From an uncultured Lachnospiraceae bacterium (lineage in GTDB: Bacteria; Bacillota; Clostridia; Lachnospirales; Lachnospiraceae): DNA of 64,000 nucleotides. Each line of letters starts with the position of its first letter. Position 1 is the first letter of the stretch. A program made the translations under genes and the position numbers. The notes beneath the pieces were generated by a model, which had not been told where the DNA came from, searched no databases, and saw nothing but the letters and a program-made list of their open reading frames with translations. The DNA lies in NCBI GenBank assembly GCA_910577275.1, contig CAJTMW010000004.1, forward strand, positions 97,223-161,222, given 5' to 3'. Of the stretch, positions 1 to 8,517 are shown piece by piece.

Positions 1-1074
1 TTTATCCCTTTTCCAGATAAGCCCCGGCCGGTTCATTAACGCCAGATAAAGAATTTTATCAATTTCTATACTTGTCTCATCAAAATAATCCGCAAGATAA
101 ATCCTTCCCGGAACCCTTTCCGTCCCTGTATACGGATATCCTTTCAGCCACTTATTGCGTTCCTCCAAACTTTCTATCCGGTCAATGACATCCTTCTTTT
201 TATTCATACAGCAATATTTATATTTCTTTCCGCTTCTGCAGCGACAGGGCTCATTCCTTCCGATTTTTACCCTCCTGGCAGGCTCCTCCCACTCTCTTTC
301 CATGGTGCGAAGCAATTTGCCAAAATCTTTTTCTTTGGCTGCGGAATTTTCTGAATTGGAAAACATTGTCCAGTGCCGCAAAGACCCGGCTGTGCTTATG
401 GCAGTTTTACAAAAATCCCCGTCCCTCTCACGATACATAAACATAGCGTCCACATAGGAATCATATTTTCCCATCACAATTTCATCGATAAGGTCTTTGT
501 CAAACATGTATCGGATGTCCGGAAGCATATCCGAAAAGTGGCATCTGCATATCAGATAGCCTATTTTACTGTAAGTGTAATCATAGTCTCCGCCATCATG
601 TGCAGCCTGTCTTAAAAAGCCTTTCCACTCATTTTCCTCCAGGCTCCCGTCCAGATATAGCTGCCCCATAACGTCAAGCATCGCCGACCTGACAAATTCA
701 TTGACAGCTCTGTTCTGGATTGCTGTTTTTAACAATTCCATATCGCCGTTATATGTATTGTAAAGGATATCGTTCAATCCTTCCGTCACGCAGTCTCCAA
801 TCAGATAATCCACCGTATCGCCGGGAAGTGACACAAGCTGCATAATCATGGGAAAAGACTCCCTGTCCTGAAACTCTCCCAGCAGGTACAGCGCATAGAA
901 ATGAAGCTGGTAATCTTCGCCCACCTCTGTCCCTTTACCGGCGGCATAGCTGATGGCTTCACGTAAATATGGAACTGCTTCCTCCTTGTTGGCGGTAATT
1001 ACCTGAAATGCCTGTTCAGGGAAGGTTTTACTGGAATTTGTGATTTCTTCAATTGCTTTTTGCAGCTCTGTCAT
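1..1074 (-). CDS. DUF1186-like protein with C-terminal SEC-C metal-binding motif, 3' end beyond window
   Basis: 358 codons are visible from an ATG at 1072-1074, preceded by an AAAGGAAG ribosome site about 10 nt upstream; the frame is still open at base 1, so the C-terminus is missing. The first ~230 residues are helical and acidic and read like the DUF1186 family (repeated short helices, aromatic-rich). Near residues 275-295 is GRNEPCRCRSGKKYKYCC, a classic SEC-C motif (CxC...CC) that binds zinc in SecA and many stand-alone proteins. The biochemical role of DUF1186/SEC-C proteins is unknown. It is monocistronic as far as visible, and 3'-5' opposed to the small RNA and AbiF relic on its right. 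Confidence 0.75.
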   Translation of the reverse strand, partial: MTELQKAIEEITNSSKTFPEQAFQVITANKEEAVPYLREAISYAAGKGTEVGEDYQLHFYALYLLGEFQDRESFPMIMQLVSLPGDTVDYLIGDCVTEGLNDILYNTYNGDMELLKTAIQNRAVNEFVRSAMLDVMGQLYLDGSLEENEWKGFLRQAAHDGGDYDYTYSKIGYLICRCHFSDMLPDIRYMFDKDLIDEIVMGKYDSYVDAMFMYRERDGDFCKTAISTAGSLRHWTMFSNSENSAAKEKDFGKLLRTMEREWEEPARRVKIGRNEPCRCRSGKKYKYCCMNKKKDVIDRIESLEERNKWLKGYPYTGTERVPGRIYLADYFDETSIEIDKILYLALMNRPGLIWKRDK

Positions 1075-1248
1075 GATTTTTGTCTTCCTTTGCCTGATTT
1101 TTCTGATATTTTCGATTTGATTGTATCATTAACCTTTCTATTTCACAATAGAGCCAACGCAGAAGAATCCAAAGTTCCAAATATAATCAATTTCTATTTT
1201 CATATTTTTATTTTATATGCATATACTATCATTACCACTAAAATAGCA

Positions 1249-1277
1249 TTGACTTTCCTTGTTCAATCCTGTATATT
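1249..1277 (+). promoter_or_regulatory. Promoter of the small RNA upstream of the AbiF relic
   Basis: TTGACT at 1249-1254 and TATATT at 1272-1277 are separated by exactly 17 bp, close to a sigma-A consensus. The expected transcription start is about 1284, just before a 67-base segment with two hairpins and a terminator. This is the best-formed promoter in the left 5 kb. Confidence 0.7.
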
Positions 1278-1283
1278 ATTTTT

Positions 1284-1350
1284 AGTGGTTGTGCTACGGA
1301 AGCTCGAGGGGCCCGTAGCCGAAGGAGCTCATGCGTGGGCTCCTTTTTTC
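1284..1350 (+). ncRNA. Small structured RNA, candidate abiF RNA
   Basis: Following a strong promoter, this segment forms a perfect 7-bp stem (GCTACGG 1293-1299 with CCGTAGC 1313-1319) and then an 8-bp intrinsic terminator (1324-1331 with 1336-1343, loop TGCG, one G-U pair) ending in six T. The hairpin loop AGCTC (1301-1305) is complementary to GAGCT (1325-1329) in the terminator stem, which would allow a pseudoknot. A short RNA of this kind directly 5' of an Abi_2/AbiF gene is the arrangement described for the abiF RNA motif, where the RNA partners the HEPN toxin. Identity with that motif is inferred from position and shape, not from a covariance-model search. Confidence 0.6.
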
Positions 1351-2150
1351 ACAATATTGGAATATACACCATCCGGCAAATACCTCTATGGTGTTACGTT
1401 TGAAGAAATCACTGCATTCTACTATTTTGATGAAGAATTACGCACATTATTTTTAAAATATATTCTCCATATAGAACGTCACTTGAAATCTTTAATCTCC
1501 TATTATTTTTGCGAGAAGTTCGGTGAATCTCAGACAGAATATCTTAATTCCAATAATTTTAATTCTGCAAAGAAAAATCAAAAAGCTGTGCATCGTTTGA
1601 TAACTTCTCTGGAAAAGGCTATTTCATTGCCTACCCATTACAATTACATTGTTCACTATGCAAAAAATTACCATAATGTTCCTCTTTGGGTTGCAATGAA
1701 TGCGATTACATTTGGACAACTCTCTGCTTTTTATCAGTACATGCCAAATAAAATCCAGTCAAAAGTAAGCAAACACTTTCCTGGTTACTCTGAAAAACAA
1801 TTACATCAGTTTATAACAATTGTAGCAAAATGCCGGAATGTATGCGCACACAGAGAACGCCTTTTTGATTTTCGTACCAGTGATACGATACCCGATACTT
1901 TACTACATAAAAAGTTAAATATTCCAATGAAGAAGGGCAGTTATTTGTTTGGAAAGCATGATTTATTTGCGGTTGTTCTTTCTCTCAGATACTTAATTGG
2001 GAATGATGAATTTAAAAAGTTCAAAGCTTCTCTTTCCTGGTTGATTCTTCAGGTTTTAAAACAATGTCCACATATTACCAAAACTCAATTCTAAAAGAAA
2101 TGGGCTTTCCTGAGAACTGGGAAAAGATTTGTCGTTATAAAATGTATTAA
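1351..2150 (+). pseudogene. Decayed AbiF / Abi_2 family HEPN protein
   Basis: From about 1357 the frame reads as an Abi_2 (AbiD/AbiF) protein: GVTFEEITAFYYFDEELRTL, then the ERHLKSLISYYF helix and AKCRNVCAHRERLFD, which contains the HEPN RNase motif R-x4-H. The usual first ~50 residues of the family are absent: homology begins directly after the terminator of the small RNA, with no good start codon or ribosome site. The frame stops at 2092-2094, but shifting by one base in the AAAA run at 2080-2083 continues into ILKEMGFPENWEKI, the expected family C-terminus, ending at 2148-2150. So the gene lost its 5' end and has a one-base indel near the 3' end. The catalytic motif is kept. The known role is abortive-infection RNase toxin; this copy is probably not expressed as an intact protein. 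Confidence 0.75.
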
Positions 2151-2257
2151 ATAGAAATCATGTGACTGAGCCATGACCACCGGCCCAGCATAGTACTCTC
2201 TTGCCCGGAAGTATCTTCCAAACTTATCCCAATATTATGAATACCGGTCAAAAATCA

Positions 2258-2440
2258 TCAGGGTATACTATCCAAATGTTCTGCCCAATCTTTCATAGTC
2301 ATTACCTGTCCACGTTCCGCCTGACGCTCTGCGAAATCTAAATATCCAGAAACAAGTTGTCCCATAGCACGAAGTTCCTTTTCATTCAAACACCCCCGGC
2401 TTTCTTTCTGGAGGTCTATGTACCCTGAATCCGATTTTCC
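2258..2440 (-). pseudogene. C-terminal remnant of a RhuM-family protein
   Basis: On the minus strand an open stretch ends LNEKELRAMGQLVSGYLDF, AERQAERGQVMTMKDWAEHL and then DSIP before TGA at 2258-2260. The pattern (YLDFAE-QA-R---MTM-DW---LD) is the characteristic end of the 'virulence RhuM' / Fic-associated family. Nothing upstream resembles the N-terminal part; the frame runs into the terminator of the next gene. Only a scar of about 60 residues remains, in a mobile-gene neighbourhood. Confidence 0.6.
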
Positions 2441-2451
2441 GATTTTGAGCC

Positions 2452-2479
2452 AAAAAAATTCGCCCCATACGGGGCGAAT
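2452..2479 (-). terminator. Intrinsic terminator of the ORF6N operon
   Basis: A perfect 9-bp stem (2458-2466 with 2471-2479, loop ATAC) is followed on the minus strand by seven T (complement of 2452-2458). It lies 16 bp after the stop codon of the ORF6N gene. Confidence 0.85.
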
Positions 2480-2494
2480 AAAATATTGTCATAA

Positions 2495-3499
2495 TTATGT
2501 AAGTACCAACGCTGGATTTTTTATCAGAATATCCACCAGCTGCTTATAAACTGCCCTGTCCTGAACTTCCATGATGGTCGTTGTCTTTTTCCCGGCATCT
2601 TTGGAAGACGCGCCGCAATGGTAGATTTTCTCGCTCCGCTTTCCGTAATCCAGGATGATATATCTGTCATGCATCGTGTTATTAGTCTTCTTAAAATCTA
2701 TCAGGATACCCGGAAACTCATTCCTAAAATCATTCATATCTGCCCGTCTCAAATGGCTTTGCTTATTGTCTGAAAATACTGTAATCATAACACCCGGATT
2801 TACATTCCTCAGGTGCATGATAGATTTAATCCCTATATAATCATCAATGATAAAAATGCTGTTTTTTGCTTTAGCATAAATTCCCTGATATGCGGCATCT
2901 GCTTCCGCAAGCTGACCATTCATAATCAGGAACTCTTTTCCGGTGTCTGATGACGCAAAATTCTTGAATATTTTGGGCAAATCCGATTTACGGAGCATCT
3001 CATCAGTGATTTTTGCAATGGCGGCAGTATTTTCACTGGTCTGAATAGCAAGCCGCGCAATGTCATCCGTTCCAATCAGGGCAGGGTTTTCTGAAATATA
3101 ATCTTTCATGCCTTTAAAGATGCGGATTAAGGCTTTGCTCTGAGCTGTCGCAAGTTCTCCTCTTAATACAGTCATAAGCATGTAAAGGCCAGACTCCGTA
3201 AATGCATGTGGATTATACTTGATATTGTGTCCACGACCGCTCTCATTGTTCAAGGTCAAATTTTTTGACCTTGAAAGTTCTTTCACTTCTTTATCTGTCA
3301 AAAGAAACATAAAATCTTCTTCAAATTTTTCTATGTTATTTTTTACCTGCTGGTTAAATGCTTTTGTACTGTATCCGTAAATTTTTGCCAGATCCACATC
3401 CAGCATCACTTTCTGCCCACGGACAATGTAGATTAAATTCTCAACCGTCTCTTTATCCACAATGGCAATTTCATTTTTTGCTTCGCCAGTATTTTCCAT
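2495..3499 (-). CDS. ORF6N-domain protein with C-terminal phospholipase-D-like region
   Basis: 334 residues. Residues ~18-110 match the ORF6N domain of phage antirepressors (YIVRGQKVMLDVDLAKIYG, then FNQQVKNNIEKF, and ALTESGLYML-type helix reading FTESGLYMLMTVLRG). The second half holds FIIDDYIGI and MHDRYIILDYG...HCGASSKDAGKK, the H-D-R-x-I-I-x-D / GAS-KD-GKK pattern of the PLD-like domain often fused to ORF6N. ORF6N binds DNA; PLD-like folds can be nucleases, but only one H-D half-motif is visible here. It is last of a three-gene minus-strand set (4317 to 2495), 27 bp after an 83-residue unknown gene, and ends at a strong terminator. A phage/plasmid-derived regulator or defence protein is likely. 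Confidence 0.8.
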   Translation of the reverse strand: MENTGEAKNEIAIVDKETVENLIYIVRGQKVMLDVDLAKIYGYSTKAFNQQVKNNIEKFEEDFMFLLTDKEVKELSRSKNLTLNNESGRGHNIKYNPHAFTESGLYMLMTVLRGELATAQSKALIRIFKGMKDYISENPALIGTDDIARLAIQTSENTAAIAKITDEMLRKSDLPKIFKNFASSDTGKEFLIMNGQLAEADAAYQGIYAKAKNSIFIIDDYIGIKSIMHLRNVNPGVMITVFSDNKQSHLRRADMNDFRNEFPGILIDFKKTNNTMHDRYIILDYGKRSEKIYHCGASSKDAGKKTTTIMEVQDRAVYKQLVDILIKNPALVLT

Positions 3500-3526
3500 A
3501 AATATGTATCGCCTTTCTTGTAATCA

Positions 3527-3778
3527 TCAATCTATTTTCAAAACGTCTTTTATTTTTTTGTTCTCCTGACTGTCCGAATTCATTCTAAGCAATGCCGCAA
3601 TATTCTCCGTTGTGCTGTCGTCCATCAATGCCGGGTACTCCTTTATCAGAGAATCCAGCTGGGCAATGACCTCCCCCACATCCAATTCCTGCCTTTTGAT
3701 GTTATCAATATTAGCATTTGTAAGCCGGTTTAGTTTCTTTTTCATGCTTATATAATCTATCAAAATGCCCAAAATCAA
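3527..3778 (-). CDS. Small unknown protein between 180-aa gene and ORF6N gene
   Basis: 83 residues, not recognised. The start codon overlaps the stop of the upstream gene (ATGA at 3775-3778), which argues for translational coupling. An alternative start is the ATG of MKKKLNRL, 11 residues in. The middle is acidic and helical (QELDVGEVIAQLDSLIKEYP) and the N-terminus hydrophobic for about ten residues. It has no cysteine and no clear domain. Position inside a tight three-gene operon is the main reason to accept it. Confidence 0.6.
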   Translation of the reverse strand: MILGILIDYISMKKKLNRLTNANIDNIKRQELDVGEVIAQLDSLIKEYPALMDDSTTENIAALLRMNSDSQENKKIKDVLKID

Positions 3779-4317
3779 TTCCCGTGCCTCACAACACTAA
3801 TATTCTCCCTCTCACTTTGTGAAGTTTCCATGGCATCCAAAATGGCATCAGTGCTTATCGGGGCAGCAATCTTCGTATCTGTAAATTCCGGGACAGATGC
3901 CGCATTCTTTATGTTTTCCCTGTTTTTCTTTTGCTTCTTCCCATCCTGAACAGCCAATATCAGCTTATTTTTCACGCCGGCAATTCCGTTTTTTGCCTTT
4001 TTCCCTAAATTAACAGCAGCTTCCAAGACTTCTGGATTCTCAGCCAAAAAAGTAACAGTAGTATTTATGAGATTCAAAACAGACGTTATAGCATCCGCCG
4101 TTGATTGGCGACTCTGCACCTCAGCCATACGTTCCTCATGCGCCATTTTCGCCAGTTCATATTCATAATCAGTATCCCCTACCGCTTCCCACTCAATAAT
4201 CTTTGGATTTTTATTCTCCGCATTACGTGTCTGTCCTATAACCCTATTAGAATTTTTCTTCGACTGTACCAGATGATCCCCATCTTTAATAATTGGCCTA
4301 TAATGCTTCTCGCTCAT
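3775..4317 (-). CDS. Unknown 180-aa protein, first gene of the ORF6N operon
   Basis: Not recognised. The N-terminus (HYRPIIKDGDHLVQSKKN) is followed by a charged region, then a helical stretch with VLNLINTTVTFLAENPEVLE, then a lysine-rich tail (DGKKQKKNRENIKN). There is no signal peptide and no convincing membrane span. A GAGGTG ribosome site precedes the ATG at 4315-4317 and a promoter-like pair lies about 105 bp upstream. It is coupled by a 4-base overlap to the 83-residue gene. The three genes together could be a regulatory or anti-phage set, but function is unknown. Confidence 0.65.
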   Translation of the reverse strand: MSEKHYRPIIKDGDHLVQSKKNSNRVIGQTRNAENKNPKIIEWEAVGDTDYEYELAKMAHEERMAEVQSRQSTADAITSVLNLINTTVTFLAENPEVLEAAVNLGKKAKNGIAGVKNKLILAVQDGKKQKKNRENIKNAASVPEFTDTKIAAPISTDAILDAMETSQSERENISVVRHGN

Positions 4318-4419
4318 ACAACCAACACCTCATGTTCCATTCTTCTTTCGCGTTTACATTTTTTCGTTCTGGCACCTACGATAATGCGGCTGTCTGCATA
4401 ATTCCTCTTAACTTATGAC

Positions 4420-4447
4420 AGTATATCAGATTTTTCGCAATTTTCCA
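4420..4447 (-). promoter_or_regulatory. Promoter candidate of the 180-aa/83-aa/ORF6N operon
   Basis: Read on the minus strand, TGGAAA (4447-4442) and TATACT (4425-4420) are 16 bp apart, just after the terminator of the lysin fragment and about 100 bp before the first start codon. Confidence 0.45.
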
Positions 4448-4448
4448 C

Positions 4449-4493
4449 AAAAAATAGAGGCCGTCCACAGCACCCGACACACCATGAACAGCC
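4449..4493 (-). terminator. Intrinsic terminator after the lysin fragment
   Basis: On the minus strand a 9-bp stem (4485-4493 with 4459-4467, with G-U pairs) is followed by TCTATTTTTT. It sits 23 bp after the lysin stop and shows that this was the 3' end of the old prophage lysis operon. Confidence 0.65.
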
Positions 4494-4515
4494 TTCATTC
4501 CGAAACCATATCCTT

Positions 4516-4899
4516 TTATATCTTCTCGCAGAAATCCAACGCAATCCATCCGGCTCTGCTTTTCAGCTTCCCCCATCCCGCATCTGACCCAACCTCGGCC
4601 TTCACCTGTACAATGGTAAAGCAGCCCTTCCCGGTATACTTCCCCGTCTTGGGAGTATCCGTCCCGGCGCCTTCCCGGATATTCAGGTCCGCAACCTCCA
4701 CCCACACCATGAACGGACAGGTCACATCCGCCATACCGCCGCCATCCGCTTTCCCATAGACCACATTTCCACTCCAGTCAAACACCGAATACCCCGGGTT
4801 CCCGTCCGCACACTCCTTCGCGTTCTCCAGCTCCTTAAAAGCCCCCTTCTGCGAGCCGGCATCCGCCCAGGACTTTCGGACACGGTAATGCTCATTCAT
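4516..4899 (-). pseudogene. Phage lysin reduced to its C-terminal cell-wall-binding domain
   Basis: About 127 residues starting MNEHYRVRKSW. The sequence matches the end of clostridial prophage amidases: a SPOR/peptide-repeat-like segment (KGAFKELENAKECADGNPGY) followed by an SH3-like domain (VADLNIREGAGTDTPKTGKY, GKLKSRAGWIALDF). The amidase catalytic domain that should precede it is missing: the frame begins directly after a holin tail, with the ATG overlapping the holin stop region. So an internal deletion joined the holin end and the wall-binding end. It could still be translated as a wall-binding peptide, but it cannot hydrolyse peptidoglycan. Confidence 0.7.
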
Positions 4900-5044
4900 C
4901 CCCCTTCCCATCTTCCGCCCGACTGTGGAGCTGCCCCAGGACGTCTTTCAGTTTCTCCGGCACCGGCAACCCCAAGTACACCGCCTTCTCCACCAGACTC
5001 ATGCCCTCATTGGAGATATAAAAGAAAATAACCACGTAAAACTT
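4892..5044 (-). pseudogene. Phage holin, C-terminal fragment
   Basis: The minus-strand frame reads KFYVVIFFYISNEGMSLVEK and then VPEKLKDVLGQLHSRAEDG, ending with TGA at 4892-4894. This is the typical end of the toxin-secretion/phage-lysis holin family (last membrane helix, then S-N-E-G, then PEKLK-VL-QL). The upstream membrane helices are missing; homology stops at about 5044, where an oppositely oriented polymerase fragment begins. Confidence 0.65.
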
Positions 5045-5099
5045 CCGGACATTTTCTTATACGGCTCGGAAGCCGTCTGCGTCTACCGCCAGTCCCTCG

Positions 5100-5296
5100 G
5101 ACTGTCTGACACGTCCATGCGTAATCTCTCCCACTGTTTCATTGTCGGCCATGTCCATGATGAACTCATTATTGAATGCCGCCCGGAAGTCTCTCTGGAT
5201 GCCGTCTGTGCCCAGATGAGCCGCTCTCCGGGCTAGATGCCAGATATCCTGATTCGCGGGGATGGATATGAGACCTCGTTTTTTAAAAAGGACTGA
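5100..5296 (+). pseudogene. Phage family A DNA polymerase, C-terminal fragment with nonsense codon
   Basis: The plus-strand frame reads CFIVGHVHDELIIECRPEV and SLDAVCAQMSRSPG, then TAG, then MPDILIRGDGYETSFFKKD and TGA at 5294-5296. HVHDEL is motif C of phage polymerases of the DnaA/pol I family, and the tail is the standard C-terminus. The in-frame TAG sits where the family has tryptophan (TGG to TAG). Everything upstream of about 5100 is lost. It faces the holin/lysin fragment, so the prophage has been reduced to two short ends. Confidence 0.7.
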
Positions 5297-5317
5297 CCAA
5301 AATCCGGCCAGTCCTTT
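5287..5317 (-). terminator. Intrinsic terminator at the end of the hsd operon
   Basis: Perfect 9-bp stem (5287-5295 with 5309-5317) and, on the minus strand, a run of T (complement of 5285-5289) immediately after it. It lies 7 bp past the hsdR stop and overlaps the end of the polymerase fragment. Confidence 0.8.
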
Positions 5318-5323
5318 ATTTGC

Positions 5324-8300
5324 TTATATATTATCTTCATCCGCTTCATAAACTCCACCTATTCCGTAGAACCTGTCAAAATACGCCTTAAGCCTCTCTA
5401 TTATTCGTTGCTTCTTCTCAGTCCTGTCTCCACCGCCAAAACGTGATACCGGTGGCATAATCTTATCAATATCAGTCCCTATTGTTTTTATCTCTCCTAT
5501 ATGAAATGCGTATGCCATAAACCTTCTGGTAGCATCCTCTTTTAACTTCTCTGTATTGATGATTTCAATGAGCTGGCTTTCTCTTTCCTCTACTACATAA
5601 TCATTCCAGTGAATCATGACATCGTCCACATCATTTATTCCGGCAATGAAAGTTTCTATCAGCTGCTTTTTGCTTCTCAATTCAGGGCTGGAATCCACAG
5701 CCTTTTTTATAGAAATCAAAACCTCTTTATCTTCACAATGGGTATCGTGGTATTTCTTCACAAGCATAAGGATATAATCTATATTGATTTCGGTCTGTTT
5801 CAACAGTTCAACTTCAAATACTATATCATCAATTATATCCGTACTTTCTCCTCGCTTCCTTTTCTCATTCCACTCATCACGTAAATCCTGATACCTACCC
5901 TTATAATCCTGCATATCTCTTTCACTGATGATCTCTTTACCAGCAAAATCATCAAACGAAACAAGAAGATTTCGCATCCTTAGAATAGAGCCAAACAATG
6001 CAATGAATTCTTTTTGATTTTGTTCTCCTATAATCTGCGGCTCGCTCAATGGGAACTTTGACATAAGTTCCTCTATCATATCCACATACCCGGGCTTCGG
6101 CTTGTCATCCATCCCAATATATCCATAATAGTATTCCTTAAAGCTCTGCATCAAGACAATGCCGCCTGCGCTTTTGTCTCCAAAAAGGGATATGGCTGAA
6201 TCAACTCTTTTTTGTAGATTTCTAAAACATACGATATTTCCAAAGGTCTTAATGGAATTTAAAATACGGTTCGTTCTCGAAAACGCTTGTATCAATCCAT
6301 GTGTTTTCAGATTCTTGTCCACCCACAATGTATTAAGCGTGGTCGCATCAAATCCTGTCAGGAACATATTTACCACAATGAGCATATCCAGTTCCTTATT
6401 CTTCATACGAAGCGACACATCTTTATAATAATTCTGAAACTTGTCGGATGATGTGTCATAGTTTGTATGAAACTCTACATTATAATCCTTTATTGCTGCT
6501 TCCAAAAAATCTCTTGACGGCTGATCTAATGCAACGGTATCCTCTGAATTTTCTTCTTCCAAAATGCCGCTGTCCTGCTCGTCAGTCTCCGCCTCGTTGG
6601 GAGCATAACTATATATCAACCCAATCTTAATCTTTTTTGTCGGGTCCTCGTCCATCTGCTTCTTAAATTCCTGATAATACAATTTTGCCATAGGCACGGA
6701 TGCCACAGCAAAGATTGAATTGAAACCATTAATCCGCTGTTTCTGCTTTATTTCTTCCACAGCTCCGCGTTCTGCGGATGCAACTTCGGAAATATTCATC
6801 AAAGAATTGTAAATATAACTCTTGTCGCCCCTATATGTTTTTCGGTCATAATTTTTCAGAATGTATTCTGTAACTTTCTTAATTCTTTCTGGAGCCATCA
6901 TTGCCTTTTCTCTCGCTATATCCCAGACCTGCTCATCTTCAATCACTTCTTCTGCCTCCATTGTTTTAATATAATCAACACGGAATGGAAGGACATTTTT
7001 ATCATTGATGGCATCCACAATCGTATAACTATGAAGCTGGTCTCCAAAAGTCTGTTCTGTAGTAGAATACTTTGGATTTCTTACCGCACCGGCATTTGTA
7101 GGAAATATCGGCGTACCTGTAAAGCCAAACATATAATAATACTTGAAGCTGTTTACAATAGCCGCATGCATCTCGCCAAACTGGCTGCGGTGGCATTCGT
7201 CAAAAATTATTACTACCTGTTTAATATAAACTGGATGCTCCTTATGCTTCTTGATAAATGTAGATAATTTCTGTATCGTTGTAATAATGATATGTGCCTT
7301 GGTTCCCCTAAGCTGCTTTTCCAATACAGCTGTAGAACTGTTGCTGTTAGCCGCTCCTTTTTCAAACCTGTCATATTCTTTCATCGTCTGATAGTCCAAG
7401 TCCTTACGGTCAACCACAAAAAGAACCTTATCTATGTATGGAAGCTGTGAAGCCTGCCTTGCAGTCTTAAATGAAGTTAAAGTCTTCCCAGAGCCTGTTG
7501 TATGCCAGATGTATCCGCCCGCAGCAATATCCCCGAACTTCTTATAGTTGTGCGCAATTTCTATTCTGTTAAGAATTCTCTCTGTTGCCGTTATTTGATA
7601 TGGCCTCATGACCATAAGCATATTCTCAGATGTAAAAATGCAGTATTTGGTCAATATATTAAGGATTGTATGCTTCGCAAAAAATGTCCTTGTGAAGTCA
7701 ATTAAATCCGGAATAATTCTATTGTTAGCATCAGCCCAGAATGATGTAAATTCAAAGCTATTACTTGTTTTTCCCTTTTTGCTGCCATTAGATGCATTAA
7801 AATCTTTGATGGCATTAAATCTGGTGCTATTGGAATAATACTTTGTATTCGTACCGTTTGAAATAACAAATATCTGCACATATTCAAACAGACCGTTTCC
7901 TGCCCAGAAACTATCTCTCTGATACCTTTCGATCTGATTAAAGGCTTCCTTAATTGCAACACCTCTTCGCTTAAGTTCAACATGAACAAGCGGAAGCCCA
8001 TTCACAAGGACTGTTACATCATAGCGGTTATCATAATTAGCGCCGTCTTCTTTTCCCAAAACATACTGATTGATAACTTGCAGACAATTGTTGTGAATAT
8101 TCTTCATATCAATCAGCATGATGTTTTTTGACAAATTATCATCACGTTTTAATACTTGAATATTATCTTCTTGAATTTTACGGGTTTTCTCTACAATATG
8201 TTCATTCTTGTTTGCTATGCAGTCATTGAAAAATCTTTCCCATTCAGAATCTGAAAAAGTATAGTCATTCAAAATTTCCAATTGCATTTTTAAATTTGCA

Positions 8301-8479
8301 ATCATATCTGCTTCACTATGAATTTTCAAATATTCATATCCCTGCTCCATAAGCATCTTAATAAATTCTTGCTCTAATTCAGCTTCTGATTGATAATTAT
8401 CAGAGCGAGATTTTACAGGCTCATATTCAGTAACTACCGTATTTTCATTTGTTTCTACTACTATGTTAAAAAATGGCAT
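5324..8479 (-). CDS. hsdR: Type I restriction enzyme, R subunit
   Basis: 1051 residues, full length for HsdR. The N-terminal nuclease domain holds YDVTVLVNGLPLVHVELKRR (~150-170), the D...ExK core of the PD-(D/E)xK fold. The SF2 motor follows: motif I WHTTGSGKTLTSF (~326), motif II FDECHRSQFGE (~428, DECH instead of DEAH), motif III FTGTPIF, and a later FSRTNRILNSIK helicase motif. It translocates DNA and cleaves unmodified sites when bound to HsdM2S. It is the last gene of the NACHT-HTH-hsdM-hsdS-hsdR row, 38 bp after hsdS, and looks intact. Confidence 0.95.
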   Translation of the reverse strand: MPFFNIVVETNENTVVTEYEPVKSRSDNYQSEAELEQEFIKMLMEQGYEYLKIHSEADMIANLKMQLEILNDYTFSDSEWERFFNDCIANKNEHIVEKTRKIQEDNIQVLKRDDNLSKNIMLIDMKNIHNNCLQVINQYVLGKEDGANYDNRYDVTVLVNGLPLVHVELKRRGVAIKEAFNQIERYQRDSFWAGNGLFEYVQIFVISNGTNTKYYSNSTRFNAIKDFNASNGSKKGKTSNSFEFTSFWADANNRIIPDLIDFTRTFFAKHTILNILTKYCIFTSENMLMVMRPYQITATERILNRIEIAHNYKKFGDIAAGGYIWHTTGSGKTLTSFKTARQASQLPYIDKVLFVVDRKDLDYQTMKEYDRFEKGAANSNSSTAVLEKQLRGTKAHIIITTIQKLSTFIKKHKEHPVYIKQVVIIFDECHRSQFGEMHAAIVNSFKYYYMFGFTGTPIFPTNAGAVRNPKYSTTEQTFGDQLHSYTIVDAINDKNVLPFRVDYIKTMEAEEVIEDEQVWDIAREKAMMAPERIKKVTEYILKNYDRKTYRGDKSYIYNSLMNISEVASAERGAVEEIKQKQRINGFNSIFAVASVPMAKLYYQEFKKQMDEDPTKKIKIGLIYSYAPNEAETDEQDSGILEEENSEDTVALDQPSRDFLEAAIKDYNVEFHTNYDTSSDKFQNYYKDVSLRMKNKELDMLIVVNMFLTGFDATTLNTLWVDKNLKTHGLIQAFSRTNRILNSIKTFGNIVCFRNLQKRVDSAISLFGDKSAGGIVLMQSFKEYYYGYIGMDDKPKPGYVDMIEELMSKFPLSEPQIIGEQNQKEFIALFGSILRMRNLLVSFDDFAGKEIISERDMQDYKGRYQDLRDEWNEKRKRGESTDIIDDIVFEVELLKQTEINIDYILMLVKKYHDTHCEDKEVLISIKKAVDSSPELRSKKQLIETFIAGINDVDDVMIHWNDYVVEERESQLIEIINTEKLKEDATRRFMAYAFHIGEIKTIGTDIDKIMPPVSRFGGGDRTEKKQRIIERLKAYFDRFYGIGGVYEADEDNI

Positions 8480-8517
8480 AAATCCTTTTCACCTCGTTTG
8501 CTCAGAAAATATGAATA

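Noticed and set aside
1060..1350. Plus-strand frame extending the AbiF relic upstream to 1060
   Set aside because: It would read through the promoter, small RNA and terminator and overlap the DUF1186 gene; the added residues do not resemble an AbiF N-terminus.
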